9,229 nt of DNA from Candidatus Poribacteria bacterium. GTDB lineage: Bacteria > Poribacteria > WGA-4E > WGA-3G. The stretch covers positions 1-9,229 of the forward strand of contig VXXH01000561.1 of the NCBI GenBank assembly GCA_009835515.1, read 5' to 3'. A program made the translations under genes and the position numbers. Shown in pieces: positions 1 to 7,216 of the stretch; the stretch's first letter is position 1, and every line of letters begins with the position of its first letter. The notes under the pieces were generated by a model, which saw only the letters and a list, made by a program, of their open reading frames with translations, made no database searches and had not been told where the DNA came from.

Positions 1-555
<555 letters not shown>

Positions 556-557
556 TC

Positions 558-663
558 GTCAGTTATCAGTCGCCAGTTGTCAGTTAAGAGAGTGCTTGTG
601 GCAGTTCAGTTCACTGTTCAAGCGATAATAAGCCTCTTTAACTGATAACTACTGATAACTGAT
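558..663. repeat. Imperfect palindrome filling the rpoB-rpoC spacer
   Basis: Two arms can pair. Bases 575-587 pair with 638-650 (13 pairs, one G-U), and bases 558-569 pair with 652-663 (12 pairs, one G-U), with bases 570-574 and 651 left unpaired between the two stems. The loop is about 50 bases (588-637) and holds a further short stem, 594-598 with 619-623. The left arm carries TTATCAG and TTGTCAG, which are the complements of the CTGATAA and CTGACAA heptads in the right arm. The element lies directly after the rpoB stop and before the rpoC ribosome site, so in RNA it would form a long hairpin. It could be a dispersed intergenic repeat, an RNA processing site or a partial attenuator; the sequence alone does not decide. 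There is no gene in the spacer. Confidence 0.75.
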
Positions 664-686
664 AACTGATAACTGATAACTGACAA
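642..686 (+). repeat. Tandem heptads CTGATAA upstream of rpoC
   Basis: CTGATAA occurs at 642-648 and then, after three bases, four times without a gap at 652-658, 659-665, 666-672 and 673-679, followed by the variant CTGACAA at 680-686. The array stops eight bases before the rpoC ribosome site, and the start-codon context (AACTGATGA) also resembles the unit. Short heptanucleotide tandem repeats of this kind are known from intergenic regions of some bacteria, notably filamentous cyanobacteria. Copy number in such arrays tends to vary between strains. A function is not evident. Confidence 0.85.
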
Positions 687-693
687 CCACTAT

Positions 694-699
694 AAGGAG
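694..699 (+). promoter_or_regulatory. Ribosome binding site of rpoC
   Basis: AAGGAG lies five bases before the ATG at 705. It fixes the rpoC start: no other in-frame start with a comparable site is near, and the encoded protein then begins with the usual FDSISIKIASP-type N-terminus of beta'. Confidence 0.85.
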
Positions 700-704
700 A
701 ACTG

Positions 705-3700
705 ATGAACACGGCATTTGACAGCATCTCCATAAAGATAGCCTCGCCTGATCAGATAAAGGACTCGGCGAAACAAACGAGTTGTAAACGCCGAACGCCT
801 GCTGAGGCTACAGATGGTACCTTTATCTGCCCGGAAAAAGGTACATGTAGCTGCGGTGAGGTCAAAAAGGCGGAGACTATTAACTACCGTTCCTTCCGGC
901 CGGAACCTGAAGGACTTTTCTGTGAGGCTATCTTCGGACCACAAAAGGATTGGGAGTGTAACTGCGGGAAGTATAAACGTATTAAGCACAAAGGGATGAT
1001 ATGTGATCGCTGTGGCGTTGAGATTACACAACAGCGCGTCCGTAGAGACCGCCTCGGATATATCCAGCTCGCTGCACCCGTATCCCATATATGGTACTTC
1101 AAGGGACTCCCATCACGGATCGGCGTTTTCTGTGGACTTTCTTCACGTGATGTTGAACGCGTACTCTATTTTGAAGGCTTTATTGTCGTTGAGGTAACCG
1201 ACCCAGATTGCCCACTTGAAGTCGGACAGGTGTTAACCGAAGTCGAATATGTTGAGCAGAGCACTAAGCACTGGGGCGGCTTTCGCGCTGGCACCGGCGC
1301 GGAAGTTATCCGTGAAATTCTTAGCGACATTGATCTTGAAGAGAAGATAGAAGCACTCACCCAAGAGTTGGCGGAAACGACGAGCAATCAGAAAAAACTT
1401 AAGGTTGCTAAGCAGCTCAAGCAGATGGCAGACTTTGCAGAAGCTGAACAGCGACCCGAATGGATGATCCTGGATGTCATTCCAGTGATTCCACCGGATT
1501 TACGACCACTTGTTCCCCTTGAAGGTGGACGCTTCGCCACCAGTGATCTCAACGACCTATATCGCCGTGTTATCAATCGCAACAACCGACTCCGTAAGCT
1601 GATACAACTCCGTTCACCTGAGGTCATCCTTCGCAATGAAAAACGGATGTTACAAGAAGCCGTTGATGCTTTCTTCGACAATGGACGGCACGGCAGACGT
1701 GTCACCGGTCCCGGCAACCGACCCCTCAAATCACTCGCTGAGGTCCTCAAAGGTAAAATTGGACGGTTCCGTCAGAACCTACTCGGTAAACGGGTTGACT
1801 ACTCTGGACGGAGTGTTATCGTTGTTGGACCTGAATTGGGGCTCCACCAATGCGGGATCCCTAAACGGATGGCGGTCGAATTGTTCAAGCCGTTTATCAT
1901 TGAGCGACTGCAAGCTTATGGCTATACACAGACAATTAAACGGGCAAAGCATATCGCTGAACACGTTGACTCCGATTCGCCTGTATGGGAAGTTGTAGAG
2001 GAAGTCATCGCCGACCATCCGGTACTGCTCAACCGACCACCGACCTTGCACCGACTTGGCATTCAAGCGTTTTTGCCTGTTTTGGTGGAAGGGAAATCCA
2101 TCAGAATTCCGCCCCTCGTTTGTAAGGCGTTTAATGCTGATTTTGATGGCGACCAGATGGCGGTTCACGTACCGCTGACGGTCGAGGCACAGGCTGAAGC
2201 AAAACTTCTTATGCTCAGCAGTCACAACATTTTGAAGCCTTCACACGGGAGTCCAATCGCCGTTCCTGAACTCGACATGGTCCTTGGACCCAGTTTCCTT
2301 ACCAAAACGTTAACAGCACACGCTGAAGATGCCGCACTTTTGCACGAGGCATACACAGCAGGTGACGCTTCTGCTTTTGAGGCATTTCGGGACAAGCCGT
2401 GGTATCACCGACGCTTCGCGCATCCAGAAGAGGTTATCACCGCCCATGCTGCAGGTCAACTTAAACTGCACGACAGTGTTCAACTTTTTTGCGAATCTGA
2501 TGAAGGTGTGAAAATTACGGAACCTATTCTCACAACAGTAGGAAGGGTTATCTTTAACGAAGTGCTGCCATCTGAATTAGTATGGGAAGACGAACATTCG
2601 CAGCAGCATATTCATTTTTTCAATGCCGAGGCAGGCGGTAGGGAATTATCTGCCCTCATTCATCGATGCTTTAACGAATTAGGCACACGCGTCACAACCG
2701 AAGTACTTGAAAATGTCCAAAAACTCGCTTTTGAGTACGCAACGCTCAGCGGCATTTCGCCAGGTATCACCGATTATATTACACCTAACAGCCGCAACGA
2801 GTTAGTGAACACGGCAAAGACCGAAATTGAAAACCTCCTTGAAGGTGCCCCCGCAACTGAAAGCGAGGAATCCGAAAACGAGCAGATTCGCATCTGGTTG
2901 AACGCCAAGGACAAGATAGAAGCTGAGATGTTTGAAACCTTACCCCAAATAGAGACCGCCCTTGTTGAGCGTGGAGACCCCCGTAAGGTTCACCCGAAAG
3001 TCGATCCTAATGGATTAGAGGTAGACGACAAGATGGTGGAGGGTTTCAGCCCAGTACATGTTATGGCAGATAGTGGCGCGCGGGCACGAAAAGATCCATT
3101 TATGCAAATCAGTGCTTTTATTGGACTGAAGGCAAAGCAGGATGGTGATATCCTTATTCCACCCATTGGGACAGCGACTTCTCGGGAAGGCGACTCAGAT
3201 CTACCCAACTATTTTTGTTCTTATCGCGAAGGGTTAGATGTACTCGACTATTTCAACTCTACCTACGGCTCGCGTAAAGGACTCGTGGACACGGCACTGA
3301 AAACTGCGCATTCCGGATACCTCACTCGCAGACTTGTCGATGTCGCACAGGATGTTCGCGTGACCTCTGAAGATTGCCATACCTTGAATAGCATCCAGAA
3401 ATTTGCAACAGAAGGCGGCGATCTCGCCTTTAAAATCAGTGGACGCACCGCTGCCGAGGATATTGTCCATCCAGAGAGCGGGGATGTACTTGTTCCCGCC
3501 AACACTGTCATCTCTATACAGAGTGCTGACCAGATTGACACGCTCGGGGTGAAAGTGGTGAATGTCCGTTCCGTACTCACCTGCCAGAATAGCGAAGGCG
3601 TTTGTGCGAAATGCTACGGGAACGACCTGACCACGAATAACCTCGTCAATGTTGGCGAAGCTGTCGGAATTATCGCCGCACAATCCATCGGGGAACCCGG

Positions 3701-6491
3701 AACGCAGCTGACGATGCGGACCTTCCACACAGGTGGTGCTGTTGAGGATGTCTCAGAAGCCCGTCAGCACAGGATCCTATCCAAAGTCAGCGGCACCGTA
3801 CGTTTCCGAGATTTCCAACCTGGACGAACCGTCAAACAGGAACGTGATCTCTGGATCGCTACCGAAAACCGGGCAAATCTTGATGGACCCGCTTACAAAG
3901 TCCAACAAGTTAATCACCCAGGTTGCCAACTACGTGAAGGTGAATTACTCAGCGAGAAACAGTATAGCGAAAACACTGAGCGCTATAAAGGCTTTGATAC
4001 CAAGACGTGGCTCTACGAAGTTACTGCTGTTTTGGATAGCGACTGCCGTTTGAAGCTCGGGCAGCAGTTGTCACAGACAGAGTACGTCAAAGCACTCGCA
4101 GAATACGGTTTCCAACGGTTCGTCACGCCTCACTACCGCGTGACACAAGTACAACACCCCGATGTCTCGGCTAAGGCTGGCGATCTACTCACTGAAGCAG
4201 ACGTAAAGCAGCTGAAGGATGAAATTCGACACGGATTTGATATAGAGTTGTATTACTTAGATCCAGATACAGGCGAACTCGTTAAGGAAGAAGACCTTAA
4301 GGAAGCGAGTAATGCTTCTCTTGGACAAACGGATGCCACCCCAGATAGTGAAGAAGACGATACCGGTTTCAAGCGCGTTTATCGGGTAACCGATATAGAT
4401 GAGAAGGTCCAAAAGAACTTTCCATTTAAGGTCGGACAAGAAGTACCGGCGGAAGAAATTACGCCCTGGTTGACACCATTTGAAATAGATTCAAAGCCAA
4501 TTTACGTTGTCAATAAGGAGATTTCCGGTGGATCTTCCCTGCTTGAACAGGCTGTTTTGCCAAGTGATAGTGCGGGTACGGATGCATCGCCCCTTAAAGC
4601 CGGTGCTGAGTTGGGTACAACTGATTATGAGCGTGCCTGCACTGCGTATCGAGATAATGGATGGGCATTTAAGGTCGAAAAGCAGGAGATTGAACGCCAC
4701 CGCGTAACAAAGGTGTATCATGAAGAATGTCCCCTTAAACCTGGCGAAGAACTAACAGCGGAGGCGTTAAGTCGTGCACATAGACGATTTACCGGTTTCG
4801 ACGCACAAAAACTACGCCATCGCGTAACACAAGTTTATCATCCCGACTGCCTACTCAAGCCGGGAGATTTGCTTGGTGAGAGTGAGGCAAAGCGGCATCA
4901 TGAGGCTTATTTAGGGTTCATCACTTCTACAAGTGAAACTACAGTCGGTGGCTTTGAAGCAGAACGCGTATATCGGATAACTGCTGTCAATCATCCGGAC
5001 TGCCCACTCGAAGTAGGCGAACTGTTGACACAACATGAGGCAACCGCGAAGCGGCGACAATATAAGGGATTGGAAGTCGCTCGTCATTATGAAGTGACAA
5101 ACATTGAAGACGGAACCACGGCGGCTACTGTCGGGCAACGCCTTACCGAAACTGAATATAGGGCACTGCGCAAGACAGATACCGAACTCGCCGAAAAAGT
5201 GGTGAGTCGTTACCACGTTGTGAGTGTCCATCATCCTGAACTCGAATTGGAGGTCGGGGCTGAACTGGCTGAAGATGACTACCGAACCTATAATCGAAAG
5301 TTCAAGGGATTTGACACTGAACTCATCTACAAAATTGTTGAGGACAAACGCGATACGGAAACACCTCTTGAGCCAGGTACGGAGCTTCTGGCGAAGGAAT
5401 ACCGTGCCTTGGAGAAAGCAAATAAGAAGGTTACCCATACTGTAACTGCCGTCTATCATCCGAATTGTACCTATGCGGTTGGCGATGAATTGCCAGCAGA
5501 ACAGTACGCGGAAGCGAAGGCGAAGTACCGCGGATTTGAAGTAGATGAATTATCCCTTCAGATGCGAATTGAGGTCGAAACAACTGACGGGACGCGAGTA
5601 CCGCATGTCATCCCAGCGGACTACTCGTTCTCTCTATCAGAAGGCGATAGCATCCGACAAGGAGAAACCCTCGCCGAACTCCATGAAAGAACTGCGAACC
5701 TTGATATTGTCGCAGGTATTCCGCGGGTTACCGATCTCTTTGAAGCGCGACGCTTAAAACGCGGCGATGCCGCACAAATCGCTGAAATTGAGGGATACGT
5801 CCGATCCGCAGGCTCGAAAGGTGGCGTTCCCCAATATCGCATTGAGCACGAAGGATATGTGAGTCGTCTCTACCAGATTCCTGATGAGAAACGACGGATC
5901 GCCGAAGGTGATTGGGTGGATGCAGGTGAGCCGCTTACCAGTGGTTTCCTTAATCCACACGATATTTTGAGTATCGGACGTACCACTATTGAGGGTGTAC
6001 CCGTTGAAGGCGAAGAAGCTGTGTGGGCATATCTCGTTGATGAAGTGCAGAAAGTCTACGGCAAAGGCACTATCAACGATAAACATGTTGAGGCGATAGT
6101 CCGACAGATGCTGACCAAGATTCGCATTACTGAACCCGGTGATACGGACTTCTATCCGAATGATGAAGTGCAGCGCAAACGGTTTGAGCGCATCAACAGT
6201 GAAATTGAGGCTGAAGGCGGCACACCTGCTACCGGTGAACCGATCCTCCAGAGCATCAGCAAAGCCTCCTTAAGCACGGATAGTTTCATCTCTGCCGCCT
6301 CCTTCCAGCAAACAACGAAGGTGCTAACGGATGCCGCTGTCAGTGGACAAACCGACCAACTCTTCGGTCTGAAGGAGAATGTCATCCTCGGACGTCTCAT
6401 CCCTGCGGGCAGTGGGTTCTCCAGTTTCCAGAACCTTGAAATATCCGCGGTTGAACCAGAAGAAGCTGCAGAAGCCAGTGATGATGATTAA
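705..6491 (+). CDS. rpoC: RNA polymerase beta' subunit with a giant trigger-loop insertion (1928 aa)
   Basis: This is the catalytic beta' subunit. Landmarks in order: the N-terminal zinc site Cys85, Cys87, Cys100, Cys103; the block PVIPPDLRPLVPLEGGRFAT (about 260-279); RFRQNLLGKRVDYSGRSV (354-371); the magnesium-binding active site NADFDGD with Asp479, Asp481 and Asp483; the second zinc site Cys891, Cys960, Cys967, Cys970; the bridge-helix and trigger-loop entry AAQSIGEPGTQLTMRTFHTG (991-1010) with Arg1005 and His1008; trigger-helix 2, IPRVTDLFEARR (1672-1683); and the conserved C-terminal ISKASLSTDSFISAASFQ (1851-1868). All catalytic and zinc residues looked for are present, so it should be active. 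Three oddities: about 30 extra residues with four cysteines near the N-terminus (21-50), a divergent and lengthened F-loop region (about 786-843), and an insertion of some 650 residues in the trigger loop (about 1017-1664). The length is about 500 residues above E. coli beta' and 700 above Bacillus. Confidence 0.98.
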   Translation: MNTAFDSISIKIASPDQIKDSAKQTSCKRRTPAEATDGTFICPEKGTCSCGEVKKAETINYRSFRPEPEGLFCEAIFGPQKDWECNCGKYKRIKHKGMICDRCGVEITQQRVRRDRLGYIQLAAPVSHIWYFKGLPSRIGVFCGLSSRDVERVLYFEGFIVVEVTDPDCPLEVGQVLTEVEYVEQSTKHWGGFRAGTGAEVIREILSDIDLEEKIEALTQELAETTSNQKKLKVAKQLKQMADFAEAEQRPEWMILDVIPVIPPDLRPLVPLEGGRFATSDLNDLYRRVINRNNRLRKLIQLRSPEVILRNEKRMLQEAVDAFFDNGRHGRRVTGPGNRPLKSLAEVLKGKIGRFRQNLLGKRVDYSGRSVIVVGPELGLHQCGIPKRMAVELFKPFIIERLQAYGYTQTIKRAKHIAEHVDSDSPVWEVVEEVIADHPVLLNRPPTLHRLGIQAFLPVLVEGKSIRIPPLVCKAFNADFDGDQMAVHVPLTVEAQAEAKLLMLSSHNILKPSHGSPIAVPELDMVLGPSFLTKTLTAHAEDAALLHEAYTAGDASAFEAFRDKPWYHRRFAHPEEVITAHAAGQLKLHDSVQLFCESDEGVKITEPILTTVGRVIFNEVLPSELVWEDEHSQQHIHFFNAEAGGRELSALIHRCFNELGTRVTTEVLENVQKLAFEYATLSGISPGITDYITPNSRNELVNTAKTEIENLLEGAPATESEESENEQIRIWLNAKDKIEAEMFETLPQIETALVERGDPRKVHPKVDPNGLEVDDKMVEGFSPVHVMADSGARARKDPFMQISAFIGLKAKQDGDILIPPIGTATSREGDSDLPNYFCSYREGLDVLDYFNSTYGSRKGLVDTALKTAHSGYLTRRLVDVAQDVRVTSEDCHTLNSIQKFATEGGDLAFKISGRTAAEDIVHPESGDVLVPANTVISIQSADQIDTLGVKVVNVRSVLTCQNSEGVCAKCYGNDLTTNNLVNVGEAVGIIAAQSIGEPGTQLTMRTFHTGGAVEDVSEARQHRILSKVSGTVRFRDFQPGRTVKQERDLWIATENRANLDGPAYKVQQVNHPGCQLREGELLSEKQYSENTERYKGFDTKTWLYEVTAVLDSDCRLKLGQQLSQTEYVKALAEYGFQRFVTPHYRVTQVQHPDVSAKAGDLLTEADVKQLKDEIRHGFDIELYYLDPDTGELVKEEDLKEASNASLGQTDATPDSEEDDTGFKRVYRVTDIDEKVQKNFPFKVGQEVPAEEITPWLTPFEIDSKPIYVVNKEISGGSSLLEQAVLPSDSAGTDASPLKAGAELGTTDYERACTAYRDNGWAFKVEKQEIERHRVTKVYHEECPLKPGEELTAEALSRAHRRFTGFDAQKLRHRVTQVYHPDCLLKPGDLLGESEAKRHHEAYLGFITSTSETTVGGFEAERVYRITAVNHPDCPLEVGELLTQHEATAKRRQYKGLEVARHYEVTNIEDGTTAATVGQRLTETEYRALRKTDTELAEKVVSRYHVVSVHHPELELEVGAELAEDDYRTYNRKFKGFDTELIYKIVEDKRDTETPLEPGTELLAKEYRALEKANKKVTHTVTAVYHPNCTYAVGDELPAEQYAEAKAKYRGFEVDELSLQMRIEVETTDGTRVPHVIPADYSFSLSEGDSIRQGETLAELHERTANLDIVAGIPRVTDLFEARRLKRGDAAQIAEIEGYVRSAGSKGGVPQYRIEHEGYVSRLYQIPDEKRRIAEGDWVDAGEPLTSGFLNPHDILSIGRTTIEGVPVEGEEAVWAYLVDEVQKVYGKGTINDKHVEAIVRQMLTKIRITEPGDTDFYPNDEVQRKRFERINSEIEAEGGTPATGEPILQSISKASLSTDSFISAASFQQTTKVLTDAAVSGQTDQLFGLKENVILGRLIPAGSGFSSFQNLEISAVEPEEAAEASDDD
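765..854 (+). other. Cysteine-containing N-terminal insertion in beta'
   Basis: In beta' proteins the opening IKIASP segment normally runs within about six residues into GEVKKPETINYR. Here that second motif (GEVKKAETINYR) is delayed to residue 51. The intervening residues, about 21-50, include Cys27, Cys42, Cys48 and Cys50 and many Lys, Arg and Thr residues. The insert sits just before the standard zinc-binding domain (Cys85 to Cys103). Four cysteines in 24 residues could bind another metal ion, but that is inference. No frameshift is needed to explain it: the frame is continuous and flanked by conserved sequence on both sides. Confidence 0.7.
1179..1283 (+). other. Beta' N-terminal segment resembling the trigger-loop repeat unit
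   Basis: Residues 159-193 read FIVVEVTDPDCPLEVGQ, then VLTEVEY, then a short helix-like stretch ending in GGF. The position matches the ordinary beta' segment that follows RDVERVLYFE in all bacteria (in Bacillus, [22 protein letters not shown]), so it is native. Its pattern of aromatic-Val-Val, DPDC-P-L, G-x-x-LT and EY is the same as in the units at 3894-5537, which makes it the likely source or a paralogue of those repeats. Confidence 0.65.
3753..5696 (+). other. SI3-position insertion in the beta' trigger loop (about 650 residues)
   Basis: Trigger-helix 1 ends near residue 1016 and trigger-helix 2 begins near 1665. In Bacillus these helices are joined by a few residues, in E. coli by the 188-residue SI3, and in cyanobacteria by an insertion of roughly 650 residues in the split RpoC2. 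Here the insert begins with residues 1020-1056, including SKVSGTVRFRDFQPGRTVK, similar to E. coli SI3 (TEVSGFVRFTDMIDGQTI). It ends with 1617-1664, including HVIPADYSFSLSEGDSI and GETLAEL, similar to the end of SI3 (QYFLPGKAIVQLEDG and GDTLARI). These two ends look like one sandwich-barrel hybrid domain split by the repeat array. The assignment to SI3 is by position and short motifs only. Confidence 0.8.
3894..5537 (+). repeat. About twelve protein repeats of roughly 40 residues within rpoC
   Basis: Units begin at residues 1064, 1104, 1144, 1226, 1267, 1332, 1372, 1423, 1462, 1503, 1542 and about 1579. The shared pattern is YxVTxVxHPDCxL, then GxxLTxxEY, then a charged helix-like stretch ending in YxGF. 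The clearest copies are 1064, 1332, 1372, 1423, 1503 and 1579; those at 1226, 1267, 1462 and 1542 are degenerate. Typical spacing is 37-41 residues, longer where linkers intervene (1180-1225 acidic; 1272-1298 rich in Ser and Gly). Units 1332 and 1372 are exactly 120 bases apart and their first 55 bases match at 36 positions by hand count, so duplication is likely but not very recent. Each unit looks like a small beta hairpin plus helix. Confidence 0.85.
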
Positions 6492-6501
6492 TGCGCTCTA
6501 T

Positions 6502-6533
6502 CATAGGGGTGGGTTCAACTACCTGCCCCTATG
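6502..6533 (+). terminator. Hairpin after rpoC, probable end of the rpoBC transcript
   Basis: Bases 6502-6514 pair with 6521-6533 over 13 positions, two of them G-U, around a six-base loop. It starts ten bases after the rpoC stop. The stem is G+C-rich, but the following bases (TCTTCGT) are only weakly T-rich, so termination may be partial or need other factors. The hairpin type, CATAGGGG with CCCCTATG, may also be a dispersed repeat. Confidence 0.55.
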
Positions 6534-6573
6534 TCTTCGTATCATCCGCATCAAGGAAGCCAAGGAAAAACCA

Positions 6574-6694
6574 AAGAGGACCGCGTTATTTAACGTAAGT
6601 TCAGTTTATAGTGGATATCAGAATTAATCATACATATTTGTAGCATAAACTGTTAGTTTGTGGCACACTTTTTGTAGCATAAAATGGTCCTCTT
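6574..6694. repeat. 121-base segment bounded by a perfect 9-bp inverted repeat
   Basis: AAGAGGACC at 6574-6582 is exactly complementary to GGTCCTCTT at 6686-6694. Inside are two copies of TTTGTAGCATAAA (next entry). The segment is A+T-rich and has no gene. The size and the terminal inverted repeats suit a small non-autonomous element, but no target-site duplication was evident and a chance match is possible. The rest of the rpoC to DUF3990 spacer holds the terminator hairpin and otherwise nothing I recognise. TATAGT at 6607-6612 resembles a -10 box but has no good -35 partner. Confidence 0.35.
6637..6683 (+). repeat. Direct repeat of TTTGTAGCATAAA before the DUF3990 frame
   Basis: The 13-base sequence occurs at 6637-6649 and at 6671-6683, a 34-base period. 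Between the copies, ATAAACT and AGTTTGTG can form a short stem around GTT. The second copy ends where the DUF3990 reading frame opens. A pair of identical sites about three helical turns apart upstream of a small operon could be an operator, but no regulator is visible here. Confidence 0.5.
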
Positions 6695-7213
6695 ATACTT
6701 TATCATGGCACTACTGATGACGCAGCTGCCGCTATCAGTAAGCCTTCACATGCCTGGTCCCATAGCATTGACTTTGCCCTCTGTAAACCATTAAAAGATT
6801 TTGGCAGAGGTTTTTATCTGACGACGGTTCTAAGACAGGCAGAAAGTTGGGCAGATATGAAATTTAAGCGGCACACAAAATCCAGAAAAGCAGCATGCTC
6901 TGCCGTTCTTAGGTTTGAGGTAGATAGAGATCAATTAGCACCTTTGTTAAGTTTATGTTTCGTGACAGAGGGAGCAGGACCAAACTCAGACTACTGGGAT
7001 TTTGTTCAACATTGCCGCGAAGGAGCAAGCACGCACTTGGTACAAGGTGATAAAAACTATGATGTAGTGTTCGGACCTGTTTCGCTTGGAAGGCAGCAGT
7101 TCGTTATAAAGGATGCGGCCCAAGTCAGTTTTCATACGGAAGCAGCGTTGAAAATACTTCCTACGCCAACACTACACAGCCAAGGAGCACCAACCTACAA
7201 AACGGAGGTATAA
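6683..7213 (+). CDS. DUF3990-family protein, ADP-ribosyltransferase-like (start codon unclear)
   Basis: The frame opens after TAA at 6680-6682 and runs 176 codons. Family hallmarks, numbered from 6683: LYHGT (6-10), DFGRGFYLTT (39-48), QAESWA (52-57), then YWDFVQHCR, YDVVFGPVS and, near the end, QVSFHTEAALKIL. These match my memory of DUF3990 (LYHGS; DFGKGFYLTT; QISFHTEKALK). The family belongs to the ADP-ribosyltransferase fold superfamily, in which His of YHG and Tyr of GFYLTT would line the NAD pocket; enzymatic activity is inferred. No ATG, GTG or TTG lies in frame before LYHGT. The first in-frame ATG (6857) would delete the whole N-terminal half of the site and is unlikely to be the true start. 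Either a rare start such as ATA at 6695 is used, or a small indel near 6684-6697 has separated it from the ATG at 6684. The gene may therefore be damaged. It is followed three bases later by the next gene. Confidence 0.8.
   Translation, partial: NGPLILYHGTTDDAAAAISKPSHAWSHSIDFALCKPLKDFGRGFYLTTVLRQAESWADMKFKRHTKSRKAACSAVLRFEVDRDQLAPLLSLCFVTEGAGPNSDYWDFVQHCREGASTHLVQGDKNYDVVFGPVSLGRQQFVIKDAAQVSFHTEAALKILPTPTLHSQGAPTYKTEV
7204..7208 (+). promoter_or_regulatory. Ribosome binding site of the DUF3990 partner gene
   Basis: GGAGG overlaps the last codons of the DUF3990 gene and is followed, eight bases later, by the ATG at 7217. It supports that start and independent loading of ribosomes on the second gene. 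Confidence 0.85.
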
Positions 7214-7216
7214 CAA

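Noticed and set aside
588..637. Possible small RNA or tRNA remnant in the palindrome loop
   Set aside because: Only a five-base stem is seen; no cloverleaf, anticodon arm or TTCRANY-like arm can be drawn.
642..686. CRISPR-like repeats
   Set aside because: The units are seven bases and contiguous, with no spacers of 25-40 bases between repeats.
690..1088. Open frames on the minus strand opposite rpoC and on the plus strand opposite fumC
   Set aside because: They are shadows of strongly conserved genes, have no recognisable motifs and lack good ribosome sites.
3753..5696. Intein or separate inserted gene inside rpoC
   Set aside because: No splicing-type motifs or Cys/Ser-to-His-Asn junctions are seen. 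The frame is continuous, and both ends resemble known SI3 sequence at the known insertion point.
6379..6627. 82-codon plus-strand frame crossing the end of rpoC and the terminator hairpin
   Set aside because: Its first half overlaps conserved rpoC sequence in another frame, its second half runs through the hairpin and spacer, and it has no supporting ribosome site or motif.
6684..6791. Short reading frame from the ATG at 6684 with a hydrophobic start resembling a signal peptide
   Set aside because: It overlaps the DUF3990 frame that carries real family motifs, stops after about 35 codons, and has no convincing ribosome site. Kept only as a possible displaced start of the DUF3990 gene.
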